Below, one piece after another: positions 17,483-27,045 of a stretch of 64,000 bases of DNA (position 1 is the stretch's first letter; every line of letters starts with the position of its first letter). Origin of the DNA: Devosia sp. A16 (GTDB lineage: Bacteria > Pseudomonadota > Alphaproteobacteria > Rhizobiales > Devosiaceae); contig NZ_CP012945.1 of NCBI RefSeq assembly GCF_001402915.1, forward strand, positions 3,201,501 through 3,265,500. Reading direction: 5' to 3'. The position numbers were made by a program, and so were the translations under genes. The notes under the pieces were generated by a model. It was given only the letters and a program-made list of their open reading frames with translations, made no database searches and was not told the origin of the DNA.

Positions 17483-17640
17483 GTGGCCACCTCCACCCTT
17501 GATCCCTCCCCACAAGGGGGAGGGAGACGCTAGCTGCAGCGTCTCGGTTCCTTCGTGTCCCTCCCCTTGATGGGGAGGGCAGCGCAGCTTGGCGGCCAAG
17601 CCGCCTAGCGAAGCTCGGTGGGGTGGGGCCCGGCCACTGC
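17483..17640. repeat. Palindromic intergenic repeats between hydrolase and recQ
   Basis: The first part pairs CCTCCCCACAAGGGGGAGGG-type arms (CCACCCTTGATCCCTCCCC..., as in the repeat at 54574-54699). A second hairpin carries CCTCCCCTTGATGGGGAGG and is followed by GGCTTGGCGGCCAAGCC. These are dispersed GC-rich palindromes without coding content. Confidence 0.6.
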
Positions 17641-17701
17641 CAGAGCCGATACGCATAACAAACCCTTGACCCCAACCCCCGGCATCCGACTCTATCGCCC
17701 C

Positions 17702-19528
17702 ATGCTTGAGTCGCTCTTCGATACGCCGCCGCGCGACCCCGCTGAGATCCTGCGCACCGTCTTCGGGCACCAGAGTTTTCGCGGCCAGCAGGAGGATGTG
17801 GTTAGGCACGTGACCGCCGGCGGCGATGCGGTCGTGCTGTTTCCCACCGGCGCCGGCAAGTCGATGTGCTTCCAGGTGCCGGCTTTGGCGCGCAGGGGCG
17901 TCGGCATCGTCGTCTCGCCGCTCATCGCCCTGATGCGCGATCAGGTCGAGGCGCTGCGGCAAGCCGGCGTCAACGCCGCGACCCTCAACTCCTCGGTCAG
18001 CTCCGAAGACTCCTCGCGCACCTTCCGCGATCTCAAGTCCGGCAAGCTCGACCTGCTCTACGTCGCTCCCGAACGCCTGGTGCTGCCGGGGTTCAAGGCG
18101 ATGATGCAGGGCGTCGACATTTCGCTCATCGCCATCGACGAGGCGCATTGCGTCAGCCAGTGGGGGCACGATTTCCGCCCCGAATATCGCGAACTCGCTT
18201 CGATCGCCGCCGACTACCCGGGCGTGCCGCGCATCGCGCTCACCGCCACGGCCGACCCGACCACCCGGGACGACATCGTCGAGCGGCTCGGCCTGACCGA
18301 TGCGCGCATCTTCACCACCAGCTTCGACCGGCCCAATATCAGCTATTCGATCGTCGAGCGCGACAATGCCCGCGCCCAGCTGAAGAGCTTCCTCGCCCGC
18401 CATACCGGCAATTCGGGCATCGTCTACTGCCTCTCCCGCGCCAAGGTCGACTCGACCGCCGAGTGGCTGAACAAGCAGGGTATCCGGGCGCTGCCGTATC
18501 ATGCCGGGATGAACGCCAGGGATCGCGCGGCCAACCAGGATGCCTTCCTCAAGGAAGAGTCGCTCTGCCTCGTCGCCACGGTCGCCTTCGGCATGGGCAT
18601 CGACAAGCCGGACGTGCGCTATGTCGCGCACATGGACCTGCCGTCGTCCATCGAAGCCTATTACCAGGAGACCGGCCGCGCCGGCCGCGACGGCCTGCCG
18701 GCTGAAGCCTGGATGTGCTATGGCATGGCCGACGTGGCGCAGCGCCGCCGCATGATCGACGAGGGCAATGCGCCCGATGAAGTGAAACGGGTCGAGCGGC
18801 TGAAGCTCACTGCGCTGCTCGCGGTCTGCGAGACGCCGGAATGCCGCCGCAAGGCCATCCTCGCCCATTTCGGCGAGCCGCACCCGGGCAATTGCAACAA
18901 TTGCGATACCTGCGTGTCGCCGGTCGAAACCTGGGACGGGTCGGACGCCGCGATCAAGGCCATGGCCTGTGTCTACCGCACCGGCCAGCGCTTCGGCGCC
19001 GGGCACATCGTCGACGTGCTGCTGGGCAAGGTCACCGATAAGGTCACCCAGTTCAGCCATCAGGATCAGCCGGTATTCGGGCAGGGGAGGGATCTCGACC
19101 AGCGCTCCTGGCAATCGGTGATCCGCCAGCTCACTGCCATGGGGCTTATCACCGTCGACCATTCCTTCGGCGCGCTGCATCTGGGTGAAGGCTCGCGCGA
19201 AGTGTTCCGCGGCGAGCGCAAGATCACGCTGCGACGCGACCGTCCGCGCCGCGCCACCGAGACCCGCCGTTCGCTGCAGAATGCGGTGGCGCTGCCGCCC
19301 GCCGCGCAATCGCTGTTCGAAGCGCTGCGCTCCGAACGCGCCAGTATCGCCAAATCGCAGGGCGTGCCGCCCTATGTGGTGTTCCACGACACGACGCTGC
19401 GCGCCATGGCGCTGGAGCGGCCGCAGACCATGGCCGAACTCGGCACGATCCCCGGCATCGGCGAGAGCAAGCTCAAGCGCTATGGGGCGGAGTTCCTGGC
19501 CGTGCTGCGGGCGGCTGGGCCGGCCTGA
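17702..19528 (+). CDS. recQ: ATP-dependent DNA helicase RecQ
   Basis: This 608-residue protein has the full RecQ layout. The helicase core has Walker A FPTGAGKS (about 47-54), the DEAH box in [15 protein letters not shown] (146-149) and motif [11 protein letters not shown]. The RQC zinc site (CETPECRR...CNNCDTC) and winged helix follow, then a C-terminal HRDC domain ([21 protein letters not shown]...[13 protein letters not shown]). It unwinds DNA in recombination repair and replication restart. I used ATG 17702; the open frame before it reaches into a repeat. Confidence 0.95.
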   Translation: MLESLFDTPPRDPAEILRTVFGHQSFRGQQEDVVRHVTAGGDAVVLFPTGAGKSMCFQVPALARRGVGIVVSPLIALMRDQVEALRQAGVNAATLNSSVSSEDSSRTFRDLKSGKLDLLYVAPERLVLPGFKAMMQGVDISLIAIDEAHCVSQWGHDFRPEYRELASIAADYPGVPRIALTATADPTTRDDIVERLGLTDARIFTTSFDRPNISYSIVERDNARAQLKSFLARHTGNSGIVYCLSRAKVDSTAEWLNKQGIRALPYHAGMNARDRAANQDAFLKEESLCLVATVAFGMGIDKPDVRYVAHMDLPSSIEAYYQETGRAGRDGLPAEAWMCYGMADVAQRRRMIDEGNAPDEVKRVERLKLTALLAVCETPECRRKAILAHFGEPHPGNCNNCDTCVSPVETWDGSDAAIKAMACVYRTGQRFGAGHIVDVLLGKVTDKVTQFSHQDQPVFGQGRDLDQRSWQSVIRQLTAMGLITVDHSFGALHLGEGSREVFRGERKITLRRDRPRRATETRRSLQNAVALPPAAQSLFEALRSERASIAKSQGVPPYVVFHDTTLRAMALERPQTMAELGTIPGIGESKLKRYGAEFLAVLRAAGPA

Positions 19529-19540
19529 ACCAGCGGTGCG

Positions 19541-19702
19541 ACCCGCCCCTCGCCCCTCAGGGGAGAGGGCAAGCGCAGCTTGGGCGCTCCGCGCCCTGAC
19601 GAAGCTAGGGTGAGGGGTGCAGCCTCTCAGGCGTGCTGGATCGTCCAGCATTGCGCTATCGCTTCACCCTTCATCCGGCCTTCGGCCACCTTCTCCCCTG
19701 AG
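19541..19702. repeat. Composite palindromic repeat interrupted by IS110 copy 2
   Basis: The order is CCCTCGCCCCTCAGGGGAGAGGG, an inner palindrome (GGGCGCTCCGCGCCC), CTAGGGTGAGGGG, then CATCCGGCCTTCGGCC and the arm CTTCTCCCCTG. The arm's partner GGGAGAAGGGACAAGG continues after the insertion at 20852. The same composite is seen around IS110 copy 1. Confidence 0.7.
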
Positions 19703-19717
19703 CAACCGTGTTTGAAG

Positions 19718-20656
19718 TCAAGCTGGGCTTGGGATCCAAGGTGCGTCGTTTGCGAGGATGGCGTTTGCGGTCGTGAGCAGCTTTCGCATGGCGGCGACGA
19801 TGGCCAGCTTTGCCGGTTTGCCTTGGCTGCGGAGCCTTTGATAGAAGGTTTTGATGGGTGGGTTGGCGCGGATGGCTGAGATTGTGGCCATGTAGAGGGC
19901 GCAGCGCACCGACAATCGACCGCCCGCGATATGAGCTTGGCCTCGCATCTGGCCGCTGTCGTGCACGAAGGGCGCCACCCCCGCCAGAGCTGCTGCCTGC
20001 TTGTTACCGATGCTGCCCAACTCGGGCATCTCGGCGATGAGTACGGCTGCCGTGACCCGGCCGATGCCGGGAATGGAGGCCAGCAGTTCGGCCCGGCGGT
20101 GCAGGCCGGCATGCTGTGCGATGTGCTCGGTGATCTGCTTATCGATGGCGGCGATCTGAGTACTCAGGAAGTCGATATGGGCCTTGATGCTGGCCTTGAT
20201 CGTCTGGCCCTCGGGGTGCTCGCTGCGCTGCTTCTCCATGGCCAGCATGTCCACCATCTGCCGACGCCGACGTACCAGGTCGGTCAGCTCCAGGGCATAG
20301 GGATCGTGCGGATCGGGCTGTGGCTGCATGAGGCGAGCGAAGCGCAGGATGGCCTGCGCGTCAATCGCATCGGTCTTGGCCATCTGCCCGTCGGCACGGG
20401 CCAGATCCCTCACCCGGCGGGGGTTGACCTTGCTCAGGGCAATGCCGTGTTCAGCCAGTTCGCGAGCCATCAGTCGGGTATAGCTGCCAGTGGCTTCACA
20501 CACCACGTGCGGCCGCCTCAGCGTCCCGAGCCGCACGATCAGGCGGCGCACCCCTGCCTGAGTATTGGAAACACGAAGCACCGCGGTCTCGGTTATGGCC
20601 AGGTCCAGGTGCTGCTTGGATACGTCGACGCTGACATAGTCGGGGGAAGCGATCAT
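19718..20656 (-). CDS. IS110-family transposase (DEDD / Transposase_20)
   Basis: This 312-residue recombinase shows VSVDVSKQHLDL, VVCEATGSYTRLM and KTDAIDAQAILRF in the DEDD domain. The C-terminal domain has IPGIGRVTAAVLIAEMPELG and GGRLSVRCALYMATISA. ATG 20656 is preferred over the open frame to 20683. The longer form would begin inside the bridge-RNA donor loop, and the short form starts right after the last guide (20667-20674). It appears intact. Confidence 0.88.
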   Translation of the reverse strand: MIASPDYVSVDVSKQHLDLAITETAVLRVSNTQAGVRRLIVRLGTLRRPHVVCEATGSYTRLMARELAEHGIALSKVNPRRVRDLARADGQMAKTDAIDAQAILRFARLMQPQPDPHDPYALELTDLVRRRRQMVDMLAMEKQRSEHPEGQTIKASIKAHIDFLSTQIAAIDKQITEHIAQHAGLHRRAELLASIPGIGRVTAAVLIAEMPELGSIGNKQAAALAGVAPFVHDSGQMRGQAHIAGGRLSVRCALYMATISAIRANPPIKTFYQRLRSQGKPAKLAIVAAMRKLLTTANAILANDAPWIPSPA

Positions 20657-20666
20657 GATGCTCTGC

Positions 20667-20840
20667 CTTGTATGCGGGCCCAAAGCCCAACCAACCGTTC
20701 GAGATCGTCACGAAGGGCCGGAGGCGTACGCTCAAGGACGAGCTCGAACGCTCAGGGGAGACACACGCCCCCCGACCACAGGCCCCGGAAAAACACCAGA
20801 ACCTGCAGGGTCAGATCTGATCACTATCGACCCACAAACG
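20667..20840 (-). ncRNA. Candidate bridge RNA of IS110 copy 2
   Basis: The target-binding loop is closed by 10 pairs (20762-20771 with 20721-20730, three of them G-U). It contains the guide UCUCCCCU (20754-20761), the hairpin GAGC-GUUCGA-GCUC (20740-20753) and the guide GUCCUUGAG (20731-20739), with no spare base between them. The first guide equals the left target TCTCCCCT; the second pairs with the right target CTCAGGGG using two G-U pairs. The donor loop holds ACGGUUG (20692-20698), identical to the element end at 19703-19709. Its second guide CAUACAAG (20667-20674) is complementary to the other end at 20844-20851. A GGGC/GCCC hairpin separates the donor guides. Transcript ends are not determined. 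Confidence 0.82.
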
Positions 20841-20870
20841 GAACATACAAGGGGAGAAGGGACAAGGCCC

Positions 20871-23315
20871 TCACGTCCCCCGCGGCTTCGCCCGCGCCGT
20901 CGCCGCCGCTTCCAGCGGGTTCTCCGGCCAGTGGTGCCGCGGGTAGCGACCCTTCAGATCCTTGGCCACGTCCTTCCAGCTGCCGCGCCAGAAGCCGGGC
21001 AGGTCCCGTGTCGTCTGGATTGGTCGATGCGCCGGGCTGAGCAGAACCAGCAGCAGCGGCACCTTGCCGTTCGCAACGCTTGGGTGCCGGTCGAGCCCGA
21101 ACAACTCCTGCACCCGCACCTCGAGCGCCGGACCGTTCTCGGCACCGTAGTCGATCGGCAGGCGTGACCCGGAAGGCGCGTCGAAATGCGACGGCAATAG
21201 CCGTTCGATCTCCTGCCGCCGCGCCCAGGGCAACAAACCCTCCAGCGCCGCGCCGAGATCGTCCGCCGCGATCTCGCTCAGCGCCGTTCTGCCTGTGATA
21301 GCCGGCACCAGCCAGCCCATGTCAGCCGCCAACCCGGCGTCGGAGAGGTCGGGCCAGTCTTCGCCCAGCGTCGCGCGCAGGTAGCTCGCCCGGGCCCGCA
21401 GCGCCTTCTGTTCCTTCGTCCAGGGCAGCGTCCCAACCCCGAGCCCGGCAATCCCTTCGGCCAACGCCGCTGCCGCCGCCTCCGGGTCGGCAATCGCCAT
21501 CGGGCTCTCGTCGAGCCGCAGGGCGCCCAACCGTCGCACTCGCCGCGCCCTGACGCTGCGGGAGCCGCGGTCGAACGCCATCGCCACCTCGTCGACGATC
21601 TCCGTCGCGAAGAGTTCCTCGATCGTGGCGCGCTCGATCGCCGCCGCCGCGCGAATCCGTCCGCTTGCTGCCGCACCGGTGATGTCGGTCACCACCAGAT
21701 AGGACGCGTTGGCCAGCGCATCGGTGTCTTCGAGGCTCGCCTGTCGCCCGTTGGCGAGGCGAAACCGTCCACGGGCACCGGCCTGCTGCGCCACCCGGTC
21801 GGGATAGGCTCGCGCCAGGTGGCGCCCGACTTCGCCGCCCGTGCCGGTGTTGCCCACCATTGCCGCCCAGCGCCGCGCCAGTTGATGCGCCTCGTCGGCC
21901 CGCTTGCCGCGTTCGTGCCCGAACCGCTCGAGCCGGTGCGTCAGGTCGGTGCCATCGCCACCAAGTCCGCGTTCACCCAGCAGCACCGCCAGTTGCGCCG
22001 CCGTCAACGCATCCTCCTCCTTGGCCGCCCGGTGGATCATATGCCCCAGCCGAGGGTGCAGCGGCAGCCGCGCCAGCGCCTTGCCTTCCTCGGTGATCCG
22101 GCCGGCCGCGTCCAGCGCTTCGAGTTCTTTGAGCAGAGCGAGCGCTTCGGCCCATGCCGGTCCGGGCGGTGGATCGAGGAATTTGAGCTGGGCCGGATTG
22201 CCAACCCCCCAAGCGGCGAGATCGAGCGCCAGGCCGCTGAGGTCCGCCTCGAGTATTTCCGGCGCGTCGAATGGCGCGAGCGCCGCATTCTGACCCTCGC
22301 TCCACAGCCGGTAGCACACCCCCGGTTCGACCCGTCCGGCGCGTCCACGCCGCTGCTCGGCCGAGGCACGCGACACCTTGCGGGTCTCGAGCACCGACAG
22401 CCCGGTTGCCGGCTCATAGGCCGGCGCGCGCCTGAGCCCGCTGTCGACGACGATCCGCACCCCCTCGATGGTCAGCGAGGTCTCGGCGATCGAGGTCGCC
22501 AGCACCACCTTGCGCCGGCCGGGGCGGGCCGGCTGCACCGCGCGGTCCTGTTCTTCCGGCGTCAGCTGCCCATAGAGCGGCACGATATCGACATCGGCGG
22601 GAACACGGCCCGCCAGCCGCTCCGCCACGCGCCCGATCTCGGCTTGCCCGGGCAGAAACACCAGCGCCGACCCGGGCTGCGCCCGCAGCGCCTCGAGCAC
22701 CACGCTCGTCACCTGGTCTTCGAGCTTCTTGAGCGGGTCGCGGTCGCGCCACAGCGTTTCGACCGGGAACGACCGGCCCTCCGAGGTCACCACCGGCGCC
22801 CGCTCGAGCAGTTCCGCCACCCGGGCGCCGTCGATCGTCGCTGACATCACGAGGATACGCAGGTCGTCACGCAACGCCCCCGCATCGAGCGCCAACGCCA
22901 GCCCCAGATCAGCATCGAGGCTGCGCTCATGAAACTCGTCGAACAACACCGCCGCGATGCCGGTCAGTTCGGGGTCTTCGAGGATCATCCGGGTGAACAC
23001 GCCTTCGGTCACCACCTCGATGCGCGTCCGTTTGCTGACCTTGGCGTCGAGCCGGACGCGATAGCCAACCACGCCGCCGACTTCGTCGCCCAGCGACTGT
23101 GCCATGCGTCGCGCCGCGGCCCGTGCGGCCAGCCGCCGCGGCTCCAGCATGACGATCCGGCCGTCGCCTCGCCACGGCGCCTCGAGCAGGGCCAGGGGCA
23201 CGCGCGTCGTCTTGCCGGCTCCCGGCGGCGCCACCAGCACCGCATAGGGTCCGGCCTCGAGCGCTGCCAGCAACCGGGGCAGGGCCTCGTCAATGGGGAG
23301 GGGCGGCAGGTTCAT
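20871..23315 (-). CDS. hrpB: ATP-dependent helicase HrpB
   Basis: This 814-residue DEAH-type helicase has Walker A APPGAGKTT (29-37) and the DEFH form of motif II (126-129 in AAVLFDEFHERS). Motif VI is QRRGRAGR, and helicase-associated and HrpB C-terminal domains follow (...DLPGFWRGSWKDVAKDLKGRYPRHHWPENP at the end). The family unwinds nucleic acids; its bacterial role is not well defined. The stop lies only about 20 bases from the end of IS110 copy 2, so the insertion sits right behind the gene without damaging it. Confidence 0.93.
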   Translation of the reverse strand: MNLPPLPIDEALPRLLAALEAGPYAVLVAPPGAGKTTRVPLALLEAPWRGDGRIVMLEPRRLAARAAARRMAQSLGDEVGGVVGYRVRLDAKVSKRTRIEVVTEGVFTRMILEDPELTGIAAVLFDEFHERSLDADLGLALALDAGALRDDLRILVMSATIDGARVAELLERAPVVTSEGRSFPVETLWRDRDPLKKLEDQVTSVVLEALRAQPGSALVFLPGQAEIGRVAERLAGRVPADVDIVPLYGQLTPEEQDRAVQPARPGRRKVVLATSIAETSLTIEGVRIVVDSGLRRAPAYEPATGLSVLETRKVSRASAEQRRGRAGRVEPGVCYRLWSEGQNAALAPFDAPEILEADLSGLALDLAAWGVGNPAQLKFLDPPPGPAWAEALALLKELEALDAAGRITEEGKALARLPLHPRLGHMIHRAAKEEDALTAAQLAVLLGERGLGGDGTDLTHRLERFGHERGKRADEAHQLARRWAAMVGNTGTGGEVGRHLARAYPDRVAQQAGARGRFRLANGRQASLEDTDALANASYLVVTDITGAAASGRIRAAAAIERATIEELFATEIVDEVAMAFDRGSRSVRARRVRRLGALRLDESPMAIADPEAAAAALAEGIAGLGVGTLPWTKEQKALRARASYLRATLGEDWPDLSDAGLAADMGWLVPAITGRTALSEIAADDLGAALEGLLPWARRQEIERLLPSHFDAPSGSRLPIDYGAENGPALEVRVQELFGLDRHPSVANGKVPLLLVLLSPAHRPIQTTRDLPGFWRGSWKDVAKDLKGRYPRHHWPENPLEAAATARAKPRGT

Positions 23316-23346
23316 GCCGCTTCAATCGAGGAAAACCGCGGTGGCG

Positions 23347-24228
23347 TCAAACCACCGTCTTCAGCATGTCGAGCAGCGAGCCGTCGAAATCTTCCACCGG
23401 CGCGGGCGCCGGTGCGGCGCTCCTGGTGGTGGCGATTTCCGCCCAGCCGATAGTGATGGTGATGCCGCCCACCTTGCGGTCGGCCGCGAACCACGGCCGG
23501 ATGATGGTGTTGAACGCCACGGCGGCGCCGGTACTGGGGCTGACGAAGCTGCGTCGGGTCTTGACCGTCTGGCCCTTTAGCGCCGCTTCGTATTCAGCCG
23601 CCTGCTCGGCCGACATCTCGGGGTAGAGCTGCGCGAGCGTCTTGCCGATCACCTCGCGCCGCTCGACATAGCGATGCGCCTTCAGCCAGTAGAGCGAGCA
23701 GTCGAGCACCCGCAGCTTGTCGTCCAGCACCGCGATCGGCGCCGGCATGTCGCCCACCAGATCCTGCACCAGCTTGAGCCGGCCCTGCACCGCGAGCTCG
23801 CGCTCCATCTCGGCGGTGACGTCGCGGCTGGCGCCGAACAGCTCGATCACCCGCCCATCGCGGGTGCGGAGGTCGGCAATGGTTTCGATCATGCGGATCT
23901 CCCCGTCGCGCGCGATGCGCAGCCGGCAGCGGAAGCCGCGCCGGTCCTGTAGCGCCTGGGCGATCAGGGTAAGCAGCTTGCCGCGATCCTCCACGAGGTA
24001 GAGCTTGACCAGTTCCTGCAGCGGCACCGAGCTCGGCAGGTGCAGGCCGTAGATCTCTGCGACCCGCTCGGACAGCACCACGGTGCCTGGGAAGATCACC
24101 TTCCACTGCCCGTAGCCCTCGTGCAGCTCGTAGAGCTGCAGGGCGCGTTCGGGATCGGTGAGCGCAGCCGTCGGCTCCAGCTCGGCAAGCGAATCCGATG
24201 GCGTAGCGATCAACTGCTTGTCGAACAT
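23347..24228 (-). CDS. PAS-domain signalling protein without output domain
   Basis: This 293-residue protein carries two PAS domains (about 45-135 and 150-250), of which the first is followed by a PAC segment (CRLRIARDGEIRMIETIADLRTRDGRVIELFGASRDVTAEME). No kinase, GGDEF, EAL or DNA-binding domain is present, so it must signal by protein contact. I used ATG 24228; the longer frame starts in non-coding sequence. It lies directly downstream of the GGDEF/EAL gene on the same strand and may sense for it, which is inferred from position. Confidence 0.8.
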   Translation of the reverse strand: MFDKQLIATPSDSLAELEPTAALTDPERALQLYELHEGYGQWKVIFPGTVVLSERVAEIYGLHLPSSVPLQELVKLYLVEDRGKLLTLIAQALQDRRGFRCRLRIARDGEIRMIETIADLRTRDGRVIELFGASRDVTAEMERELAVQGRLKLVQDLVGDMPAPIAVLDDKLRVLDCSLYWLKAHRYVERREVIGKTLAQLYPEMSAEQAAEYEAALKGQTVKTRRSFVSPSTGAAVAFNTIIRPWFAADRKVGGITITIGWAEIATTRSAAPAPAPVEDFDGSLLDMLKTVV

Positions 24229-24298
24229 GGTCCGCGGTCGGGCGTGAGTGGACGGTGCTGAAAACGCTATCCGAGCCCGCGTTAAGTAATGGTGAGGA

Positions 24299-26800
24299 TC
24301 AGGCGTGCCGTTGCCGGCTGCCGTCGGCCTGCGGCCGCGCCAGCGGGCCGGCCTCCGCAAAAGCCTGCGCCTCGGCCTGAGGCAGCGGGCGGCTGAACAG
24401 ATAACCTTGCGCTTCGTTGCAGCCCTCCGCCCGCAGCATGAGCAACTGCTCCCAGGTCTCGACGCCCTCGGCGGTCACTCGCGTCTTCAAGGAGCGTCCG
24501 AGCCCGATGATTGCCCTGACGATCGCCGCCGAGTCCTCGGCGCCCGGCAGATCGGAAACGAACGAACGGTCGATCTTGATCTTGTCGAAGGCAAAGCGGC
24601 GCAGGTAGCTCAGGGATGAATAGCCGGTACCAAAATCGTCGAGCGCCACCCGGATGCCGAGCTGATGCAACTGTTGCAGCGCGGCCAGTGCTTCCACGTT
24701 TTCGTCGAACAGCACCGACTCGGTGATTTCGAGCTCCAGCCGGTGCGGCGCGAGGCCGGTCCGTTCCAGCGCGTCGGTGACGGTGCGGACCACGGCGCGA
24801 TGCCGGAACTGTGCCGGCGACAGGTTCACCGCCAGCGACAGCGCTTCGGGCCATCCTGCGGCGGCCGCACAGGCCTGCTGCAGCACGAACGCGCCGATCG
24901 TCTCGATCAACCCGCTTTCCTCGGCCAGCGGGATGAAGACCATCGGCGGCACCGACCCATGCGTCGCGCTGTCCCAGCGCAGCAACGCCTCGAACCCGGT
25001 CAGCCGGTTGCTGGCGATGTCGATCTGCGGTTGATAGACCACCGAGAGTTCGCCGCGCCCCAGCGCCAGCGACAGCTCCCGCTTCATCTCGCGCCGCTCG
25101 CGCAGCGCCTGGTCCATCGCCGGCTCGAAGAAGCGGAAATCGCGGCCCTTTTCGCCTTTCACCCGATAGAGTGCCACGTCGGCATATTGCAGCAGGCTTT
25201 CCGCACTCGCCCCGTCGCGCGGCGCCATGGCGATGCCGATACTGGCGCCGATACTCACCGTCTCGCCCTCGATCTCGAACGGCTCGGTCAGCGCCGCAAG
25301 GATCGCCTGCGCCGTCTCGGCCGCCTCCTGCGGCTCGGTTACCGGCACCAGCAGCGCGAATTCGTCGCCGCCGAGCCGGGCCAGCAGATCGCGCGCGGTG
25401 ATGCAGCCGTTGAGCCGGCCGGCCACCTGGCGCAGCAGCGCATCGCCGGCCAGGTGCCCCAGCGTATCGTTCACCAGCTTGAAATCGTCGAGGTCGATCG
25501 ACAGCACGGCCAGCGGCCTGAGCGGATCGAGCCCCAGCAGCGCGGCGTCCATGCTCTCCTGGAAATGCATGCGGTTGGGAAGGCCCGTGAGCGCATCGTG
25601 CCGCGCCAGGTAGTCGAGCCGCCTGGCCCCAGCCGCCACTTCGGCTTCGTTCTGCTTGGCCTCGGTGACGTCACGCGACAGCGCCAGCAAGCGTGCCACT
25701 TCGCCGTCGCCGTCGCGGATCGGCGACAGGCTGAGGTCCCACCAGCGGGGCAGGCCCTTGGCGGTGGGGCCGAACACCGTCAGCCGGACGGTCTCCCCCC
25801 GTTGCGCGGCGGCAATCGCCGTCCGGATCGCCGGGCGCTCGTCTTCGGGCCAGAACGCGTCGAACGGCAGGCCCTTGATCGCCTCAAAGTCGTCAACCTC
25901 CATGATCCGGATGCCCGGTCCGTTCATGAAGATCAGGTGGCCCGCCACATCCAGCACCTCGATCGCCATGGTGCTTGCTTCGAGGATGGAGCGGGCGAAC
26001 GCTTCGCTTTCGCGCAGCGCCGCTTCGGCGACCCTTCGATCGTGAATGTCCTCGAGCGTGCCGTACCAGCGCACGATCCGGCCCAGCTTGTCGCGCCGTG
26101 CCTGGGCACGCGCCCGCATCCAGCGATAGTCGCCCGTCCTCAGCCTGACGCGATAAGTGACGTCGAGCGGGGCGCCCGACTGCAGCGAACGGGTCCATTC
26201 GGCGATCGTCGGCGCCAGATCGTCGGGGTGGAGCGCGTTGGCCCAACCCTGGCCCAGCGTCTGCTCGCGATTGAGCTCCACCATCTCCAGCCAGCGCGGG
26301 CCGAATTCGATGATGCTGCCGTCCGGATCGGCGAGCCACAACACCTCGGGGTTGAGATCGACCGCCGTGCGGTAGTGGTCTTCGCTTTCGCGCAGCGCCT
26401 GCTCGGCCGCGGTGGTGCGGGTCACGTCCTCGACGATGACCTGCACTTCGTCCGGACCAAGCGGAAAATGCGTGGCATTGTATTGCCGGACGATCTCGCC
26501 TTCCGGTGCACTGCGGAAACGGAATGCACCGGATTTGCCGCTCCGCGCCGCTGCCTTCAGGTGCCGCCGGACCCGCGCGCGGTCCGCGGTGTGAAGCCGC
26601 GCCAGCATCGCGGCGAGCGGCGCCCCCTCCGGCGCTGCGCCGCGAACGGCGTTGTGCGATGGGTGGACCCGGTCGGTGGCGGCGTTCCACGTCCACACCG
26701 AGATGCCGGTCGCATTGGTGATCTGCCGCAGCGTCTCGGCTGCAGCCGCGGCGCCGCGGCGCGGCGTCATGCCGATCGAGCCAGTGCCAGTGTTGCCCAT
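24299..26800 (-). CDS. PAS-GGDEF-EAL cyclic-di-GMP protein
   Basis: This 833-residue cytosolic protein has three PAS-like domains (about 20-130, 140-260 and 265-385), a GGDEF domain (LGGDEF at 476-481) and an EAL domain (FEALLRW at 603-609, VNLSPAQFRH, ELEITES, DDFGTGYSS). Both catalytic motifs look complete, so it could both make and break cyclic di-GMP. The inhibitory RxxD site before GGDEF reads TARD, so product inhibition is probably absent. It likely links small-molecule or redox sensing to motility or biofilm control. Confidence 0.92.
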   Translation of the reverse strand: MGNTGTGSIGMTPRRGAAAAAETLRQITNATGISVWTWNAATDRVHPSHNAVRGAAPEGAPLAAMLARLHTADRARVRRHLKAAARSGKSGAFRFRSAPEGEIVRQYNATHFPLGPDEVQVIVEDVTRTTAAEQALRESEDHYRTAVDLNPEVLWLADPDGSIIEFGPRWLEMVELNREQTLGQGWANALHPDDLAPTIAEWTRSLQSGAPLDVTYRVRLRTGDYRWMRARAQARRDKLGRIVRWYGTLEDIHDRRVAEAALRESEAFARSILEASTMAIEVLDVAGHLIFMNGPGIRIMEVDDFEAIKGLPFDAFWPEDERPAIRTAIAAAQRGETVRLTVFGPTAKGLPRWWDLSLSPIRDGDGEVARLLALSRDVTEAKQNEAEVAAGARRLDYLARHDALTGLPNRMHFQESMDAALLGLDPLRPLAVLSIDLDDFKLVNDTLGHLAGDALLRQVAGRLNGCITARDLLARLGGDEFALLVPVTEPQEAAETAQAILAALTEPFEIEGETVSIGASIGIAMAPRDGASAESLLQYADVALYRVKGEKGRDFRFFEPAMDQALRERREMKRELSLALGRGELSVVYQPQIDIASNRLTGFEALLRWDSATHGSVPPMVFIPLAEESGLIETIGAFVLQQACAAAAGWPEALSLAVNLSPAQFRHRAVVRTVTDALERTGLAPHRLELEITESVLFDENVEALAALQQLHQLGIRVALDDFGTGYSSLSYLRRFAFDKIKIDRSFVSDLPGAEDSAAIVRAIIGLGRSLKTRVTAEGVETWEQLLMLRAEGCNEAQGYLFSRPLPQAEAQAFAEAGPLARPQADGSRQRHA

Positions 26801-27045
26801 GCGATCCTCAGCCTCGCCTGCATGCTACACAGGTGAAACGCGCCAAAAGATTAATCGCAGCAACAGCGGCGGCGGCGAATATTCGCCGCCGCCCGACAAT
26901 CGCACCCGTGGTTAAGGCAAGCTGAACAAGGGCTTTCGCAGAACCGCTCAGCTCACCTGAAGGCAGACGTTGTTGACTTCCTGCAGCTTCGCGCACCGGC
27001 GGGAGCAACCAGAGCGTCGACGTTGTACCAACACGATGTAACGAG
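26801..27045. other. Intergenic region, nothing assigned
   Basis: This stretch between the GGDEF/EAL gene and the M29 peptidase holds alanine-rich open frames but no convincing gene, repeat or hairpin. The promoter of the GGDEF/EAL gene should lie here. Confidence 0.4.

Larger units (their letters stand above)
19703..20851 (-). mobile_element. IS110-family insertion sequence, copy 2
   Basis: This element is about 1.15 kb, in the same orientation and with the same layout as copy 1 (transposase plus a long non-coding 5' end). In element orientation its ends read CT-TGTATGTTC and CAAACACGGTTG-CT. The + strand AG at 19701-19702 and at 20850-20851 marks the CT core on both sides. Excision restores the near-perfect palindrome CTTCTCCCCTGAGGGGAGAAG. 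The transposase differs clearly from copy 1, so these are two related elements and not one recent duplication. Confidence 0.87.

Noticed and set aside
17456-19651. Open frame of about 730 codons opposite recQ
   Set aside because: It is the antisense of a well-supported helicase gene, lacks any family motif and is rich in His/Arg/Gly as expected from a GC-rich shadow frame.
19703-20851. IS110 copy 2 as a recent duplicate of copy 1
   Set aside because: The transposases differ along their length and the ends differ at several positions; they are related elements from separate arrivals.
24665-26836. Open frame of about 720 codons opposite the GGDEF/EAL gene
   Set aside because: All c-di-GMP motifs are on the minus strand; this frame has shadow-type composition.
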